64,000 nt of DNA from Bryum argenteum (Eukaryota > Streptophyta > Bryopsida > Bryales > Bryaceae). The stretch is taken from positions 625,009-689,008 of the forward strand of contig CM073327.1 of assembly GCA_037043015.1 (NCBI GenBank), written 5' to 3'. How positions within the stretch are numbered: position 1 is the stretch's first letter; every line of letters starts with the position of its first letter. A program made the translations under genes and the position numbers. Below the pieces are notes generated by a model that saw only the letters and a program-made list of their open reading frames with translations, ran no database searches and had not been told where the DNA came from. Below are positions 23,040 through 36,221 of the stretch, in pieces.

Positions 23040-26000
23040 TCAATTGTCTCCACTCAATAAACTTGCGACCATGGCGTCTGCTGTCAATCCTTTCCTACCG
23101 AAAACATGAGGGACAATTTTTTCGGGACCAATGGTCCGCACGAACTCCCTCAGTTCTGTGAAACTGCTGTGTTCGCTGTATGGCACCTCATACCTGCCAT
23201 TCAAGCCATTCAGAAAAAATTAGACGAACATTTGTCAAACAGTGAGGATATGCAAGGACTCCTCTAGAGAGGTACCTTGAGATCTTAACACATCTAAGTC
23301 TTGCACATCAAACTCTGAAACCCATTCGCATAACTTTCAGCTGATCTGTGTGTTTCAAAGTTCAAGAGCTTTCAAAACCTGCCATCATTTCCAAGGAAAT
23401 TCTGATTCTCTAGATACTGTGTTGCTTAAATTTTGTGATGTTGCGAATAGTTGGAATAACACTCGTAGGATGAGCGAACCCATGACCGTTGTCACGACCG
23501 TCGTCGCATGTGTGGAAGTACTAAAGTTGTTAGTTACACTTGACCATCTTGAGGTGAAACTTAAGCTTACCCACACTAAGGGAACGCAATATGAATGGGG
23601 CACAATCTTAGGGTACATGATAAGTTTGATCAGAAAGGATGTTAACAAAAATCATGAAATTCACTGCTGGCAGCTGAGGAAAAAGTCAGACATTCTTCAA
23701 GTCAGACCCACGAGAACGGACCGGATTATGCTGCCTTGTTGATACCGTCGACCAGGACGACCTTGAATGCGTTTCTTGTCCTTCCCATAAGTCCAGCCCG
23801 TTGGTGAGAACGCAACGATGGAATTATATCGTCCCTGAAAGATAACGTAATACACTATATAAGAAAAAAATAGATCATCAAGCGGCTTACTGGATCAAGG
23901 AACGAGATGATAGAAACAATATGCACATTCACGACATAATTTTGGTTTTCACTGATTTTCACGTGCACAAAAAGTGAAGCGAGAAAATACATGGTAATGC
24001 CGAGAAATTGAGCCCATGCGCTTAAAGCTCGCAACACTCCACAACGGAACCACGTGAATATGGCTCTCTTGATCTTTTGTAGTCAACCATCTCCTGTCTT
24101 CCTCAGCCAGGTCCATGCAGTCCAGCACTCGCCGCTTTGCGGCTCCAACATAGATGTGCTTTTTTAGAGCTTTACCAACCTCGAGATATATTCGCTCCTT
24201 ACCTGTTGATATGCCTATCAGCTTTTCTATTGTACTATATTATCATCGAAGTCAGAATTAGAATATGTAGATACTACAGTATTGTTCTACAGAACAAGCG
24301 ACAGCTTCTGACAATTTCATCCTTCAAATAAAAAGACTCGTGAGCATTGTTACAACTTTGTGACCCAGATCTTCATCTCAACGAAGAGCAGTCCCTTCGG
24401 CAAAAGCAAGTAGCAGAGAGCTACTAGGACAGTTCAACCTTTACCTATCGTGTAAGTTCCAATAAGGAAAAGAGTCTTCGTATTAAAAGCTTCCGCCTGA
24501 ATTGCATCAATCACGAACTGTACGACTGCATCTTGCTTCGGAAAATCATACTGCATGAAGAAACAAATACTATCATCTGGCAAGCTGTAATCATAACGCT
24601 TTACTTCTCACTACATGCATAAGGCGTTCCACGTCTTTCAAATCTTGCACTACATTCACACAACAAAACTTCCAGGGACTACTTTGTAGTAAAATTGAGA
24701 TGCAGTAGCACGGACTTGAACGAGGTTCTAACCTGGGGATCGCAGTAGGTTGTATCAAGTATGAGAGTGCTAATCCGGCATGACCTCAGAAACTCATTAC
24801 AAATCATATCTGAACAAAAGCGAAAATCTCCAGTGTGCAACACGGCCTTCACAGCACCCACGAAGGAAACATTTGTCAGATGCTTGATTTGAGTGTCAAC
24901 TAAATGTGAAGGAGGACACTGAACAATGTAATCATCAACCATAGTACAGCTGTTATCGCAGTTGTCCGTTTTTGAATTGTCGACCGAGTTCCAGTGATCC
25001 AGTAGAAATGTATCATAGCAAGACATGATTAATTGCATGTTCTGAACGACATCTTAATACTTCCACGCCCCACTTAGCTATACATAGTCATTTGCTTAGC
25101 AGATGGGAAAAAAGTGATTTACAGTTTGAGCACAGACTAATGCCACAGCCTCTTACCTTACCATTAGGTGGCTCAAAGAGAATCATAACCGCTCCTGGGC
25201 AGTGATTAGCATCTATAAAGGTCACCCGAACACCGTCTATCAAGACCGTTTCGTTGAGAGGTACAGCTTGGATGAGGTCCGTTGGTACTCCGAGCCGAAG
25301 CTTGACAAGGCGCGCTGTAATTGTTGAGCAAAATATTTTGCCGTGTCTAAATCCTTGAGTAAGTCCTTGGTAGTCTGCACTACAACTCAAATAAGAGCAG
25401 TTACTGACCATTACTCTTCGATAAACAAAGCTCTACGTTGTCATTTACTTGAATGTGAGCCCGTATCAACCCGTTGCAAGAACCAGAATTAAAGAACTGG
25501 ACGAAAATTCGCCGGAAGTATCAAAATTAGCAAAACTAGGTGCCATAACCTATGTATATTTTGTCGTTTATCCTCATATGCGAGGAATATATCGGAATAC
25601 TCAAAGCAATACTGCAGATAACAATTGAGTTAACATATAAAAATACTTACGGTCAGCGTGGAAATGGGTGAGAAACCAGTAGGAGCAGTTGCCTGTTGTG
25701 TACTTGAAGGAATCCTACAAAAGAAACGCAGGTACTCATTAAGCTGATGAAAGCAGTTCCGGACTAGTTACAGTTGCTCAAAATCTTAACAAACGATGAC
25801 TTCAGCTCATTTGTAGGCAAGAGTACACCGTACCACTCTAAACGAGGTGCCAGGGATACACATCCACACTGGAACGCCGCTACTCTTGACACTTCTCAAA
25901 TTTCCACCGGCGTAAGGAGGCCGCCTTTGACCCCAGTTTCTTGGTGCTGCGGTCCATGCGGTGTTCGGAGTTTTCGAACTTGGAAGAGTGATATGGTCTG

Positions 26001-28674
26001 GAGCTGGAACGCGCTGCCTTGTATTTGGAGGAATAAAAAAATCCGCGATGGACTTTCTGGACCCTAACAAGACATAGCGTGGGATCATAAACATGTATAT
26101 CAAGAAAACAAACAGCTGATCAGGATTTAGGATCACCCAAGTCCTCATAGCCAACGAAGGGTGATTGAATCTTCGGGAAAAAAGGATCACGATAATCTCA
26201 AATCAGATAGTGCCGACAGGCGGCCATAAGGCTTCATCTCATTTGACCCTCAAACGGTATGATTTTCAAAAGCTACAGGCTTGCATTCTGCTTGCATTCT
26301 ACTTGGTCGGTTCTTTACTTCAATGCAAATACATTTGACAGAGCAGTCACCTCGCAATGTATCTGCAGGATACTTAACGACGGAGTCTGAGATCCCTTGG
26401 CCCTCTTGCATTGCCGTTGTCGAGTTCTTTGTGGATTCTGATTTTCTTAACTGCTGAATTTCGCAGATAATCTTCCTTCTTGGTCCTAGAGCAGTGATTC
26501 CCAACGAGTTTAGATCCTGCGACACAGTTGATGTAAGCAATGAGCATGCTGTTGAGAGTAACAGGGATAACTTAATGCCCTACGCCAGGGTTCAATGCCG
26601 CATCAAATGTATGGCATCCGATCAGGAAGAAGCTCAAAAGTCAGCTTGCCAGGGGTTCTATCCAGTTGAGGAATGGAAGCTATCGGACCCAGCAATCACG
26701 ATGCCAAAATTTCGCAATAACTGTCTGTTCAGGGAAGTCGGTGCATGATAATCATACCTCCTCATTGAGCAACTTTAACGTATCCCAATCGATCTCCGCT
26801 TTGACAAAATTGTCCGCGTACTTTCCCAAATTCAGATTTGTCAACCACGTCACAACTGGGCCCACGTCCGGCCCGCCCGGTGCCTGGGTGACTTCAACAC
26901 CTGCACATTCAGTGAATTCGACTCGACCTTCTCCTTTGACCCCATCTAAGCAGGTATTTGTGTGCTCTTCTCTCTGTGATATAGACAAATCATCTATACA
27001 ACTGCCACAGACCGGGCATGCAAAAGCTTCAACAACCACGTTTCTTTGGCAGGTCAGCAGCTGTGAGGCTCCACCTACTTCGGTGGTTCCAGTTTCGCGG
27101 CTCAAATCTTTCCCTGAACTTTCTGAAGGCAGATGGTTGTCTTTGTCTAGGCATGCAGATATGTGAGTGTCTCTCTCAATAATGGACGCTCCTTCTATGC
27201 TCATACCACAGACGGGACATTTAAAGGTCTCAAATGTCATCAGTTGCTGGGAACTCAGCTGTGCAGGTTCAGTCGCATCAGTAATTATAGCTTCTTCAAC
27301 CAAGCAATTCACAGGATCCGTTCTTTCAAAGGTCGAGCTGTCCTTTTCCAAACAATCGCTAACGTGCTGCTGTCTATTACTAACGGAAAGATCAACTAAA
27401 TCAATTCCACAGATTGGGCAACCAAAAGAACCCAAACTATCATTGTCGTCTTCATCGAATTGAAGACCTTCATAGTCCAATTCTGCCTCATCAACTAAAG
27501 CTCGCAGTGCTGTGCCTGGTGTCTCCATCTCCTCAACCTCGTCGCACTCGAACTCCTTATTAACGTCGGAACTTGAAGCATTTGCGAGAACTCGGTCCGT
27601 TCTGTAATTGCCTAACAAGATATCATATATATTATGCTTCGGTTTGGGTCGATCCTCTGTAGTCTTTTTCCCTCGACCTGGCGCAACTTGGCCCAGATCC
27701 TCTGAAAATTGACCAAGTTCCGCCTCAAACGATGCCCCAGCTTGAGTACAAACAACCATGTCCTCATCACAATCTGCTTCCAGATTGAGTTCGCTACTTT
27801 CAAGACTGAAGGAATCTAGCCCTAAAATTTCCTCAGTTTGTGCGACTTTTCGAATACCAGCGTTATCTGGGACTCCTGCAAAAGTCTTCGTTCTCTTTGT
27901 GTCACCAGCAAGAGAGTCCCACCCAGTGCCATAGATACTAAACTCTCTTTTCCTCTTTGATTCTATGTCTGAAACATTCTCACACGTTCTTTGCTGGTCA
28001 GAATGACCGCAAGCAACTGAACTATATCTGCCCAGATCAGTGGTGCCTGGCACAAAGTTTGGCTCCAAGCTGGGGGTGCTGAGTACCGTAGACTTCTGAG
28101 ACTTTCCTGAACTGACCCTCTGTTCCTTCTCGTCTCCGTTTGCTAGCACAAAAGCATCAAGAGAGACGCAGCCCGACTCGATACGCTCTGTGGACCCTTC
28201 ACTGTGATCCTTGAGGACTCTCCTGTCAGCCTCTTTCGGCTCCCTACACCTAGGGTTCTTGCCTTCCATAACTATCCCTTGAAAGACTGTGGAAGTGCCA
28301 AAACTCCCTACAACCACGTCACTACGTACCTTCGCTTCCTTCCCGGGAACAGGAGCTCTGTCTAGCAGATGCCCGACATCCTCACTTCCTCTTTGTTCCT
28401 TTCTCAATCTCAGATTCTTGGGAAGAGCTCTCTTTATCGAATGCTTCTTCACGGTATAGCTGCGGAGAGCGGTTGTCTGTTTCAAAAATACTTGCGATGG
28501 CCCCGTACCTTGGAAGTCATCATCCTCGCTACCGCAAATCCCTGCCTCGTCTTCCTCCAACGCCATCGCCAGGGCGAGATCAGAATCAACATCAACCTCC
28601 CTCTTACGCTGCGTGCACTTGATCTTCATCCTTTCTATCAGCAACTGCTGGCCCGCAAACCAATCTCTTGACAA
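23040..28674 (-). CDS. SNM1-like beta-CASP nuclease with three UBZ4 fingers and a SAM domain
   Basis: Ten exons (minus): 26758-28674, 26351-26516, 25834-26063, 25651-25714, 25157-25374, 24733-24846, 24445-24550, 23991-24202, 23722-23834, 23040-23193. Borders are GT-AG, phases agree, and the total is 3,294 nt (1,097 residues). The long first exon encodes a low-complexity N-terminus, then three C2HC fingers starting CPICGIDL, CPVCGMSI and CPVCGSCI, each closed by H-x3-C (UBZ4, ubiquitin binding), then a SAM domain that runs into exon 2 (WLTNLNLGKYADNF). The metallo-beta-lactamase part has HFHADH (split over exons 4/5), NHCPGAV, HTGDFRF and LDTTYCDP; the beta-CASP part ends with YSEHSS. Family members are 5'-to-3' exonucleases that trim DNA around interstrand crosslinks in the nucleus. 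It resembles the plant SAM-domain SNM1 homologue (At2g45700 type). All metal ligands I can check are present, so it looks functional. Confidence 0.9.
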
Positions 28675-29582
28675 ACTAGTCTACGTGGGAATATCTCCCG
28701 AGAAACGTCAAACCACACCAATTTCCACTCAGGAATTACTTCTCGCCTTCATCGACATATTACCACACTCCATAGAAACTTCTGAAACATCAAACCAAAC
28801 CGATTGAAATAAGAGAATTGTAAGAAACCAGACTTATCATACAAGTGACCTTACAGTCATGTAAAAATCGTGAAAATGAAATGGCGAGTGCAGAACAGTT
28901 TCTTATATCAAAAGTTAAAATAGTATATTCTCAAACCCTAAGAATTGACTAGAAACATCGACAGCACCAATTCCGATAGAGCGTGCAACCACTGTCATCA
29001 GATCATCACAATGACCTAGAGAAGTTATGAATTCGCATTCTAAAAGGTGAGAATCAGAGAGCTGCAACTGAATATGTAGGCACAAGTTTTTCATTACTGC
29101 GAATGCTGGGGTAAGGTAACAGTAATGGCGAAGCGTTGGTACCGTGGAGCGATTCCTCCTCGAGCACACTGTGTGACAAAGCAACGATGTCTAACAAGAG
29201 CATACAGGGTAAGAAAGGCAAGGAGGGCGACATGAGAGTAGACATCGAGAAGGCTGTGCCGATGAGGGAGGACGTCGAGGCTCCGAGTGCGGGGCTCGGT
29301 GACCTTGAAGCTGAAGCTGTGAAGATGAACTTCCATCGCAGAGGGTGGCACGGTGACTGGTGCCTGTGCCAGCCTTCCCGCCCTGCCTTTCGAACCACCG
29401 AACTTACGACCGTGGAATGGCTTGGACGGATATGCAATTTTTCAACATAAAAATAAACCTTTGATGTAGGTTCCAATACAAAAAAAAATGTTGAAACTTG
29501 ACTTCACGGTTTAGGTTTAGACTTGAAACTTGGGCGGATGAAAAAGTTGTGGCCCTTCGAAGTTTCACCTCATGGGCCATTC
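28675..29582. other. Upstream region of the SNM1-like gene
   Basis: This probably holds the promoter and leader of the minus-strand gene. A 104-codon plus-strand frame at 29,136-29,450 overlaps minus-strand frames of similar length and resembles nothing I know; it may be a remnant. 29,500-29,575 carries a fragment of TTAA family A (AAAAAGTTGTGGCCCTTCGAAG). Confidence 0.4.
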
Positions 29583-29651
29583 AACTCTTACAACGCCCAA
29601 AATATAGAATACAAAATGTCCTTTTTCTATATTTTGGGCGTTGTAAGAGTT
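29583..29651. repeat. Perfect 25-bp inverted repeat (hairpin)
   Basis: The arms 29,583-29,607 and 29,627-29,651 are exact complements around a 19-nt spacer. The arms contain CAACGCCCAAAATATAG. An exact 25-bp match suggests recent origin by template switching or a very short MITE; transcribed RNA would fold tightly. Confidence 0.85.
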
Positions 29652-29879
29652 ATTTGAATGAAACTTGAAACTAAAAACTTCAGTATTGGATTTGCAAGAA
29701 TACTTGAAAGAAGAAGAGTACATTTTGAAGTGGGAAAATGTATTAAGAAGAAGAAGGGCAGGAGTACATTTTTAGGAGTTTTAGTAGCTTGATTTACATT
29801 TTCAGTAAATACAAAGGGTAAAGGGCACGGAAGGCAAATAATGAGAGGCAAGGGCTAAAAGGTTGAGTTAATTTTCCAT

Positions 29880-30232
29880 TTTCATTTCTTGTAAAAAAAT
29901 CATGAATATTGGAATATCTTGATAATAATGGGTTGCCAAACGGGTGGTCACAGATGAAAATTGCAATTTTTGGAATATCTTGATTTCTCGAAATATCATG
30001 AAAATGAAGGGTTGCAAAACGGATGGTCAACAACAATATTATATTTTTTGGAAATACCTTGATTAGTTCTAAAAGATCATGATTTTGGACATATTATCAT
30101 ATTCTTTTAATGAAGATCAAAGGTTGCCAAACAGATGGTCATTCATAAATATTGTAATATCGCTTATATTACGATTTTGAGTGAAATATCATAATACCTG
30201 GGTGGCTACCAAACGCACCCTAAAATAAGTCT
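29880..30232. repeat. Degenerate direct repeats with a shared GGTTGCCAAACGG box
   Basis: Copies of a GGTTGCCAAACGG...TGGTCA phrase start at 29,931, about 30,009 and 30,122, with a related TGGCTACCAAACGCACCC at 30,203-30,220. Between them are variants of ATTTTTGGAATATCTTGAT. The spacing is about 80-113 bp. The last box resembles the end of common plant MITEs (complement GGGTGCGTTTGG). Confidence 0.65.
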
Positions 30233-31526
30233 ATAATTATTGTTTTCTCTTCTTATTTATAACATCTTTTTGAAAAAGTGTTTTGGCTCATAATAGCCCA
30301 TGGACACTTAGAGGTTAATCCTTAAAGGGGCTGAATGTTGAACAGTCACATTTGGAATGACAAGCACCAACTTTGAAGAGCCATAAAACTCCTTCATTTC
30401 CAACTCCATGGTTCAAATCATACAATACTCATCATGCCTACATCCAAAAGCTTTTACAATCTATTTTTGAGGAACCCACTGGGAACTAAAAGGGCTTTTG
30501 AAGATTGAGGTAGTTGAACTGACTTATTCCGAGGTAGATTATTGTTGGAAATAGTAATAGATGAGGAACACGCTAAATGAACACTTCATAGTGTTAGAAC
30601 ACTAAATGTCAACTTTAACACTATTTGTACTAAAGAGTAACTTTGAATCTTTACGCTAGCGTTTTGAGTGTTAATTGATTTTTTAAATTTTCTCTCTCAA
30701 GCTTGCAACCCTAACTTCAATTTCTAGCAATAATTTTTGTGTAGCACACCTAGCCACAAAACCCTAGCTCTTGCCAAACACTTGGAATTCTCTTTACACT
30801 ATGTTGAAATTAGCAATAACAAATTTTTGAATGAATTTGTGCGGGATTCTTGACTTGAACATGATTGACTTTGATAAATAGCATAAATTGCAAGGAGGTT
30901 GTATGTTTTTAAGTAACTGGCGTGTACATCCTCATATGTGGATCAGAGGGTACACCTGAGATCTGGGTCAGAGTTCGAGAATTTTAGAAAAAAGAAGTGT
31001 GAGGGAATTAAGAAATTGGGTGGTATTCTTCTAGCCCTAGATATTCAATTTTCTTAAAACTTCACACACTCATAAGATACCTACAAGAGTGATTCGAAGC
31101 AAGTGGTTTGGAGCTCAAAACCCTAGAGAGGTGATTGGAATTAATAAGTAAGGAGGAACCCTAGATCGGTGATTGAAGTTAGAAAGTAAGGTGCGTTCGA
31201 GCAAGGGTCTTTAGCTCCGAGGACAAGCAAGCTTCAATATCAAAGTGAAATGAGCAAGCTTCGCCATCAAACTGAACCAAGGAGGCTTTAACATCAAACT
31301 GAACGAAACAGGTTCCTAGTGCAGTAGCAAGAACAAGACTTGCATCGCTGAAGCTTCACAAAGAGTGAAAGAGGTTAAGCTGCACCAAACAAAGCCAACC
31401 CTTTTAATCCTATTTTAAAACCCTAGTTAATATTATTTGTAACTTAAGTTAATAAGAAGTGTTTTTGGTAAGATCTACATCTAACACTAACTTACCTATT
31501 TTGTGTAGTATTGGGCCAGGCTTGTG
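30233..31526. other. Intergenic, no gene recognised
   Basis: AT-rich sequence without a convincing reading frame or terminal repeats. 31,200-31,330 has a loose repetition of AAGCTTC and CATCAAACTGAA phrases. Confidence 0.4.
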
Positions 31527-31648
31527 CAGGGTCTCATCACATCCAGATAAGTGGATTCTGTAAAAATAAGTAATTTTGGATTTGATTTTAAGATTGGTTC
31601 TAAAATGATTTAGGATCTCTAATTCGATCAGGATGTGATGAGACCCTG
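31527..31648. mobile_element. Small MITE-like element with 18-bp inverted ends
   Basis: CAGGGTCTCATCACATCC (31,527-31,544) is perfectly complementary to 31,631-31,648. The CAGGG...CCCTG ends are like those of hAT elements, but I cannot find an 8-bp target duplication, so the class is uncertain. At 122 bp it has no coding capacity. It sits about 900 bp upstream of MUTY. Confidence 0.65.
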
Positions 31649-32536
31649 GCCGCCGGGCTTGAGATTTTGCTCTGTCGTGTTGCACACCATGTTGAGAAAG
31701 ACTCGGCGTATCGAGCGTGCCAGTTAGCATCACATTGTCCCCGTCGATCCTCGTACTCCATTCCTCCCTCTGAATTCTTCAGATCGCCAGACCAGCTCCC
31801 GCTACGTTCGTGGTTGATCAGTCAGCGGAGTCCGATAGCTCTACACTTTCCTCCAAAGCATCACTGCTGCTATTGAGCCTTGTCATTAATATTCCACAAC
31901 AATGACCGTTTGGAAAAGTCGTCATTCTCACGCTAGAAGCGTATATCTGTATCCAAGTTTCTCACTGCCCTCCTTCGACGCTCATGCTATAATGTACGAA
32001 AGTGCTGCTGCACCGCATTGCACCTTCACGTTTATGTGTAGTTTCTCAGGAATCTCATGTTTACGGACTTCAGTGCCGTCACTTGGCAAGCCTGCCTATT
32101 TTTTCATCTTGAAGAGTTCTTCTTGCTTGATCAGCTCGGATGCAGACAGATAGCCTCTGAGCACTAGGGTGTTTGGTGTGGGGGCGTAGGGTAAAAGCAT
32201 AAGCAGCAGTCCGGCTTACTAGTGCTCTGCATTGATGCACTGGAGTGACTACGCCGAATTCTCTCATTCACGTCTTCATCGTCGGCCTCCTATGCAACCT
32301 CTTGATTTGGTTCATAAGGTTTCCATTCACGAGTCTGTGTGCTCGAAGCAAGAGGCGACGAGGACGCTGACAATTTTGTAGTTGCTAGGCTCTGTGGGTT
32401 TAGGCGTTTAGGGTTTATGGTGAACGTCAGCAGCTTCTTGCTCTAAATCGGAAGTCACTGCAATTCTTTCTCCAGCTGTGAATCTGCTGTTTCTTTTAAG
32501 ATATAGAGCATAAATACTGATAGTTCCTGTTGCAGC
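31649..32536. promoter_or_regulatory. Upstream region of MUTY
   Basis: No other gene is visible. GC content rises here relative to the repeats on the left, and a pyrimidine-rich leader-like sequence precedes the MUTY start. No definite TATA box was identified. Confidence 0.35.
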
Positions 32537-35500
32537 TTGCTGTGTAGTGGCTGGTTGATGTTCGGCAGGTTGGAAGGTCGGAAAGCATGTATACCGATGG
32601 TAGTAGCTAATTGGTCGAACGCTTTCAGAATTGTGCCATCGATGGCCCCCACAACCCGCTCCGCTCGGATCTCGATCGAAGCACAGACTTTGAGTTCTAA
32701 GGAAGTGTCTTGCTCCAGGGCCATCACTGCCGATATTCCGATACGTAAGGCGGAGGGTTTTCAGGAGGGAAGCAATTTTAGGATGTACAAAGCTAAGGCT
32801 CATGAGAAATCAGATGGAGTACCGAGACAGGAAGTTTCAAATCGAGTAAGAAAGAAGAAATTATCTTCAGTTGAGCCCAAAGAACCAATGGCAACGGATA
32901 TGGAAGATCTGTGTTCTTTGGGGGACTCTGATTTGGGTGACAACGATTTCCTGAAAAGGGAGGTGCTGGCGATTCGGACGGCATTGCTGTCGTGGTACGA
33001 CAGGAATCATCGTGAGTTACCATGGCGTGTGAATACTTACTCTTGTTTGAGGAGTCCCTTCAGCGCTGATGAGCCGGATGAACGTGATGGACGTTGCAAA
33101 GAAGCGTCTACAAGTACGCAAGTGAAAAAGGAATCGTCGCACCTTGGAGTCTCTGGAGTTGATCCTGTACGTGCTCTGGCACCTCCAAACAAACAACATT
33201 GGTGTAGTATTATTTTGTTAGATTTCCGTGCCGCGACGTAGTCTTGACAGACGGCCGCTGATACACCATCGAAGAGAAAACGCACGAGTTGCTACTGCCT
33301 CTTTGTCGACATTATAACATGATTGACCAAGCATAGAGGGCCTCAACGTAACAAAGTCAAGTTACATACCTTAACTGTTATTTCGGAAACATAGTAGTTA
33401 GTATTGCATTGCATGTCGATTAGTAAAATGCTGATTGCATTTCAGATCCAGTTTGTATATGGGGATTGTCTTTCTTTTTACACCTTCGCTTACTGCATGA
33501 GTCAGGACCAAGCGGGCATCCACCAAGCGCACTCCCAGCCGTGCTGTCCTCTGTAATCTCGCTCGTAAAAATCTACTGTGGTGTTGCAGATTGAGACTGC
33601 AGGAGAGCGAGCTTACGCAGTGTGGGTATCGGAGATGATGCTTCAGCAAACTAGAGTAGCAACTGTCATCAGTTACTACGAGCGCTGGATGAGCACGTGG
33701 CCGACCGTGCATGCTCTTGCTCAAGCCTCACAAGAGGTTTGTGCGACTGTGTGTGAGTGTGTGATTGTGAGAGTGAGAGAGAGAGAGAGAGTTAGGTCTT
33801 GGGGCTGCGGGTGATGTCGCGTAGGCCACCTAGTCCGGTGCCTTTTGGCATTGTTGCTTTTCGAGTCCTCATTCTTCAGCCTATCTTATCTGGTGTCAAA
33901 CTCAACAGTATGGATTGGACAAATTAATACTGTGTTGGGGTCTATGTGAGGATGTCTAAGAAGATGATCATCTGCTTGTCACAGCTTCGTTCGCATGTTG
34001 GTGGAATTGCAGGAGGTCAATGCCTTGTGGGCAGGCTTAGGTTACTACCGACGTGCACGGTTTCTTCTTGAGGTAATCCCACCTAACCTGAATTTAGATA
34101 TTGTTCTGATGCTGATGATCACTTAATGGATGTGTATCAATCGGCTGTGCTCTGCTGTGCAGGGTGCAAAATACATCGTCCAAGATTTAGGAGGGAAGTT
34201 TCCTGCAACTGTGGAAGAATTGCAGAAAGTACCTGGTATCGGAAGCTACACAGCTGGAGCAATTGCCTCCATAGCTTTCAAACAGGTCTGAGGGCTCTTG
34301 CCTCATTGTGGCTTATGGTTTTGGAACTGTTATAGTGTGAAAAGCATGAATGGCCTGGCAATATACATGTTACTCAAGCTTTACATGCTGAGCACGACTA
34401 TCGTCTGAGAGCTCGATCTTGAACTTGTGCACGTAGGCAGTACCAGTGGTTGATGGCAACGTTATCCGAGTCCTTTGCAGACTACGAGCCATCTCATCGA
34501 ACCCAAAGACGTCCACCACTGTTAAGCGTCTCTGGTTAGCCACTTGACTGCATTTCATAAGAGCATAATCCGTTTCAGATACTGTAGTAGTGTGTCGGTA
34601 CTAGTCTTCGTTTGTGCTGCTCTTTTGTCGAGTAGTATTCGAAACGCTTGGTATGTACAGCATCCCGTACGTTTTCGACTGCATGTTATGATTGCAACTT
34701 GTTAGCACTGTTAAACTTCTCAGTGGGAATTGTTGATGAGTTTAGGCTATAAAGAAATCTTCAGAAAGTTAATGCACTCAGTAATTGCCCTGGCAGGGCT
34801 TTAGCTTCACAGTTAGTCGACGAAGGTCGACCAGGGGACTTTAATCAAGCTCTGATGGAGCTAGGGGCCACACTCTGCTCACCCACGAGCCCTTCCTGTG
34901 CATCCTGTCCTATCGCAAGTCACTGTACAGCGTTAAAATTAGTCCACAGTGGTGATAAGAAAGTGACGTCGGTAGCGTGTTTCCCAACGAAAGTACCGAA
35001 GGCGGCCCCTCGACAAGAATATGTTGCAGTGTGCATTGTAGAGCGAGAGTCTAAGTCGAAAATGACAGCCTCGTCGATACTCTTAGTGCAAAGGCCCCTG
35101 AAGGGCCTACTGGCGGGTTTGTGGGAGTTCCCATCCGCACCTTTGGATAATCCGGAGAGCTCAGAAAGGGCTAGATCGACAGCAGTGGACAACTATCTGC
35201 AGGAGACGGTCGGAATTGAACTCGGCAAGGGAGGGTTCTCTATAACGAAGCGAGAAGAATGTGGGACCTACGTACACGTTTTCTCACATATTCGCCTTCA
35301 TATGTTTGTACAATGGGTCCTTGTAAGTGAAGGTGAGTGTTCAAGGGTGATAATGTGATTTTATCGATGATTGATGGGCTGGTGTGCTGGTATTGAGATC
35401 CCTAATTCTGCTTAAATCCGGCCAGGCCAATTGTATGGAGCCCAGCCTTAACTAGTAATGATGTTCCACCTGCTGATTGGTTTTCTTTGGTATGTAAGCA

Positions 35501-36221
35501 GAGGAAGGAGATGACAGGAGCATTCCCAGAGGGAGGAGCTCTGTCGTAACTAAATGGGTCAGCTTAGACAGCATGGAGACTTTAGGATTGACATCGGGCG
35601 TGAAGAAGGTATGCCCATTCTGTGTCTTGTGTGTGTAATGTGGAGATGTGTCAAACGCGGATCACGAATTGAGCTGTAGGATTGGTCTTTTTCATCCCGT
35701 CTCTATATTGATGCTCTATGAAATCTGTACGAGCATTGGTGTACGAGAGGAGCATCCTCGAGTGTGCGTACCCATTACCAACGCAACTGTACTCAGCACG
35801 CAGTCAATATAGGGAGGGTGAGAATGTTTCTGTGTATAAGAGGTCTTGACTCTCGCGCAGAGCAGAAATACGATACCGAAGATTGTTCCTAATATCTTTA
35901 GTCGACTTCTCAAACTTCATGCTAGTGAAGGTAGGTCGTGCAGACATACATACATACTGTTGCAATTGGTTTGCACCGATTGTCTGGAAGAGGTGCTCCT
36001 ACCTGACATGCTGCTGCTGCAGTGGTGACATACGGTTTTCAAAGTGTGGTGTGTAGTAGCTAATAGGGAGGCTTTACGGAAAATCACTATGGGTGGACAG
36101 AGTTGACGTTTCTGCGGCTGTTGTGTCGCAGGTCTACAAGATGTTCACTGCAGTGCGAGAAAAGCAGTTGATTGTCACTAAATCAACGAAGCGGCGAAGG
36201 ACCAACCATCAGAGTGTGTGA
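32537..36221 (+). CDS. MUTY: Adenine-DNA glycosylase MUTY (MYH)
   Basis: Eight exons: 32537-33166, 33590-33736, 34013-34072, 34163-34285, 34437-34534, 34797-35332, 35502-35608, 36132-36221; phases agree (596 residues). It removes adenine mispaired with 8-oxoguanine in base-excision repair. Features in order: [27 protein letters not shown] with the catalytic Glu, GLGYYRRAR, the helix-hairpin-helix [25 protein letters not shown] with the catalytic Asp, a [4Fe-4S] cluster C-x6-C-x2-C-x5-C ([17 protein letters not shown]), and a NUDIX-like C-terminal domain with FSH in [11 protein letters not shown], which senses 8-oxoG. The first ATG (32,537) gives a basic N-terminus that may target organelles; the ATG at 32,642 (MAPTTRSAR) is an alternative giving 561 residues. 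A splice-flanked segment at 35,861-35,930 could be an alternative exon, but it would break the frame. All key residues are present. Confidence 0.93.

Noticed and set aside
23350-23742. 130-codon plus-strand frame
   Set aside because: It lies mainly inside an intron of the minus-strand SNM1-like gene, overlaps one of its exons, and has no recognisable motif.
35861-35930. Possible extra MUTY exon between acceptor-like and donor-like sites
   Set aside because: At 70 nt it would shift the frame; joining exon 7 directly to 36,132 gives the conserved GVKK-VYKMF C-terminus.
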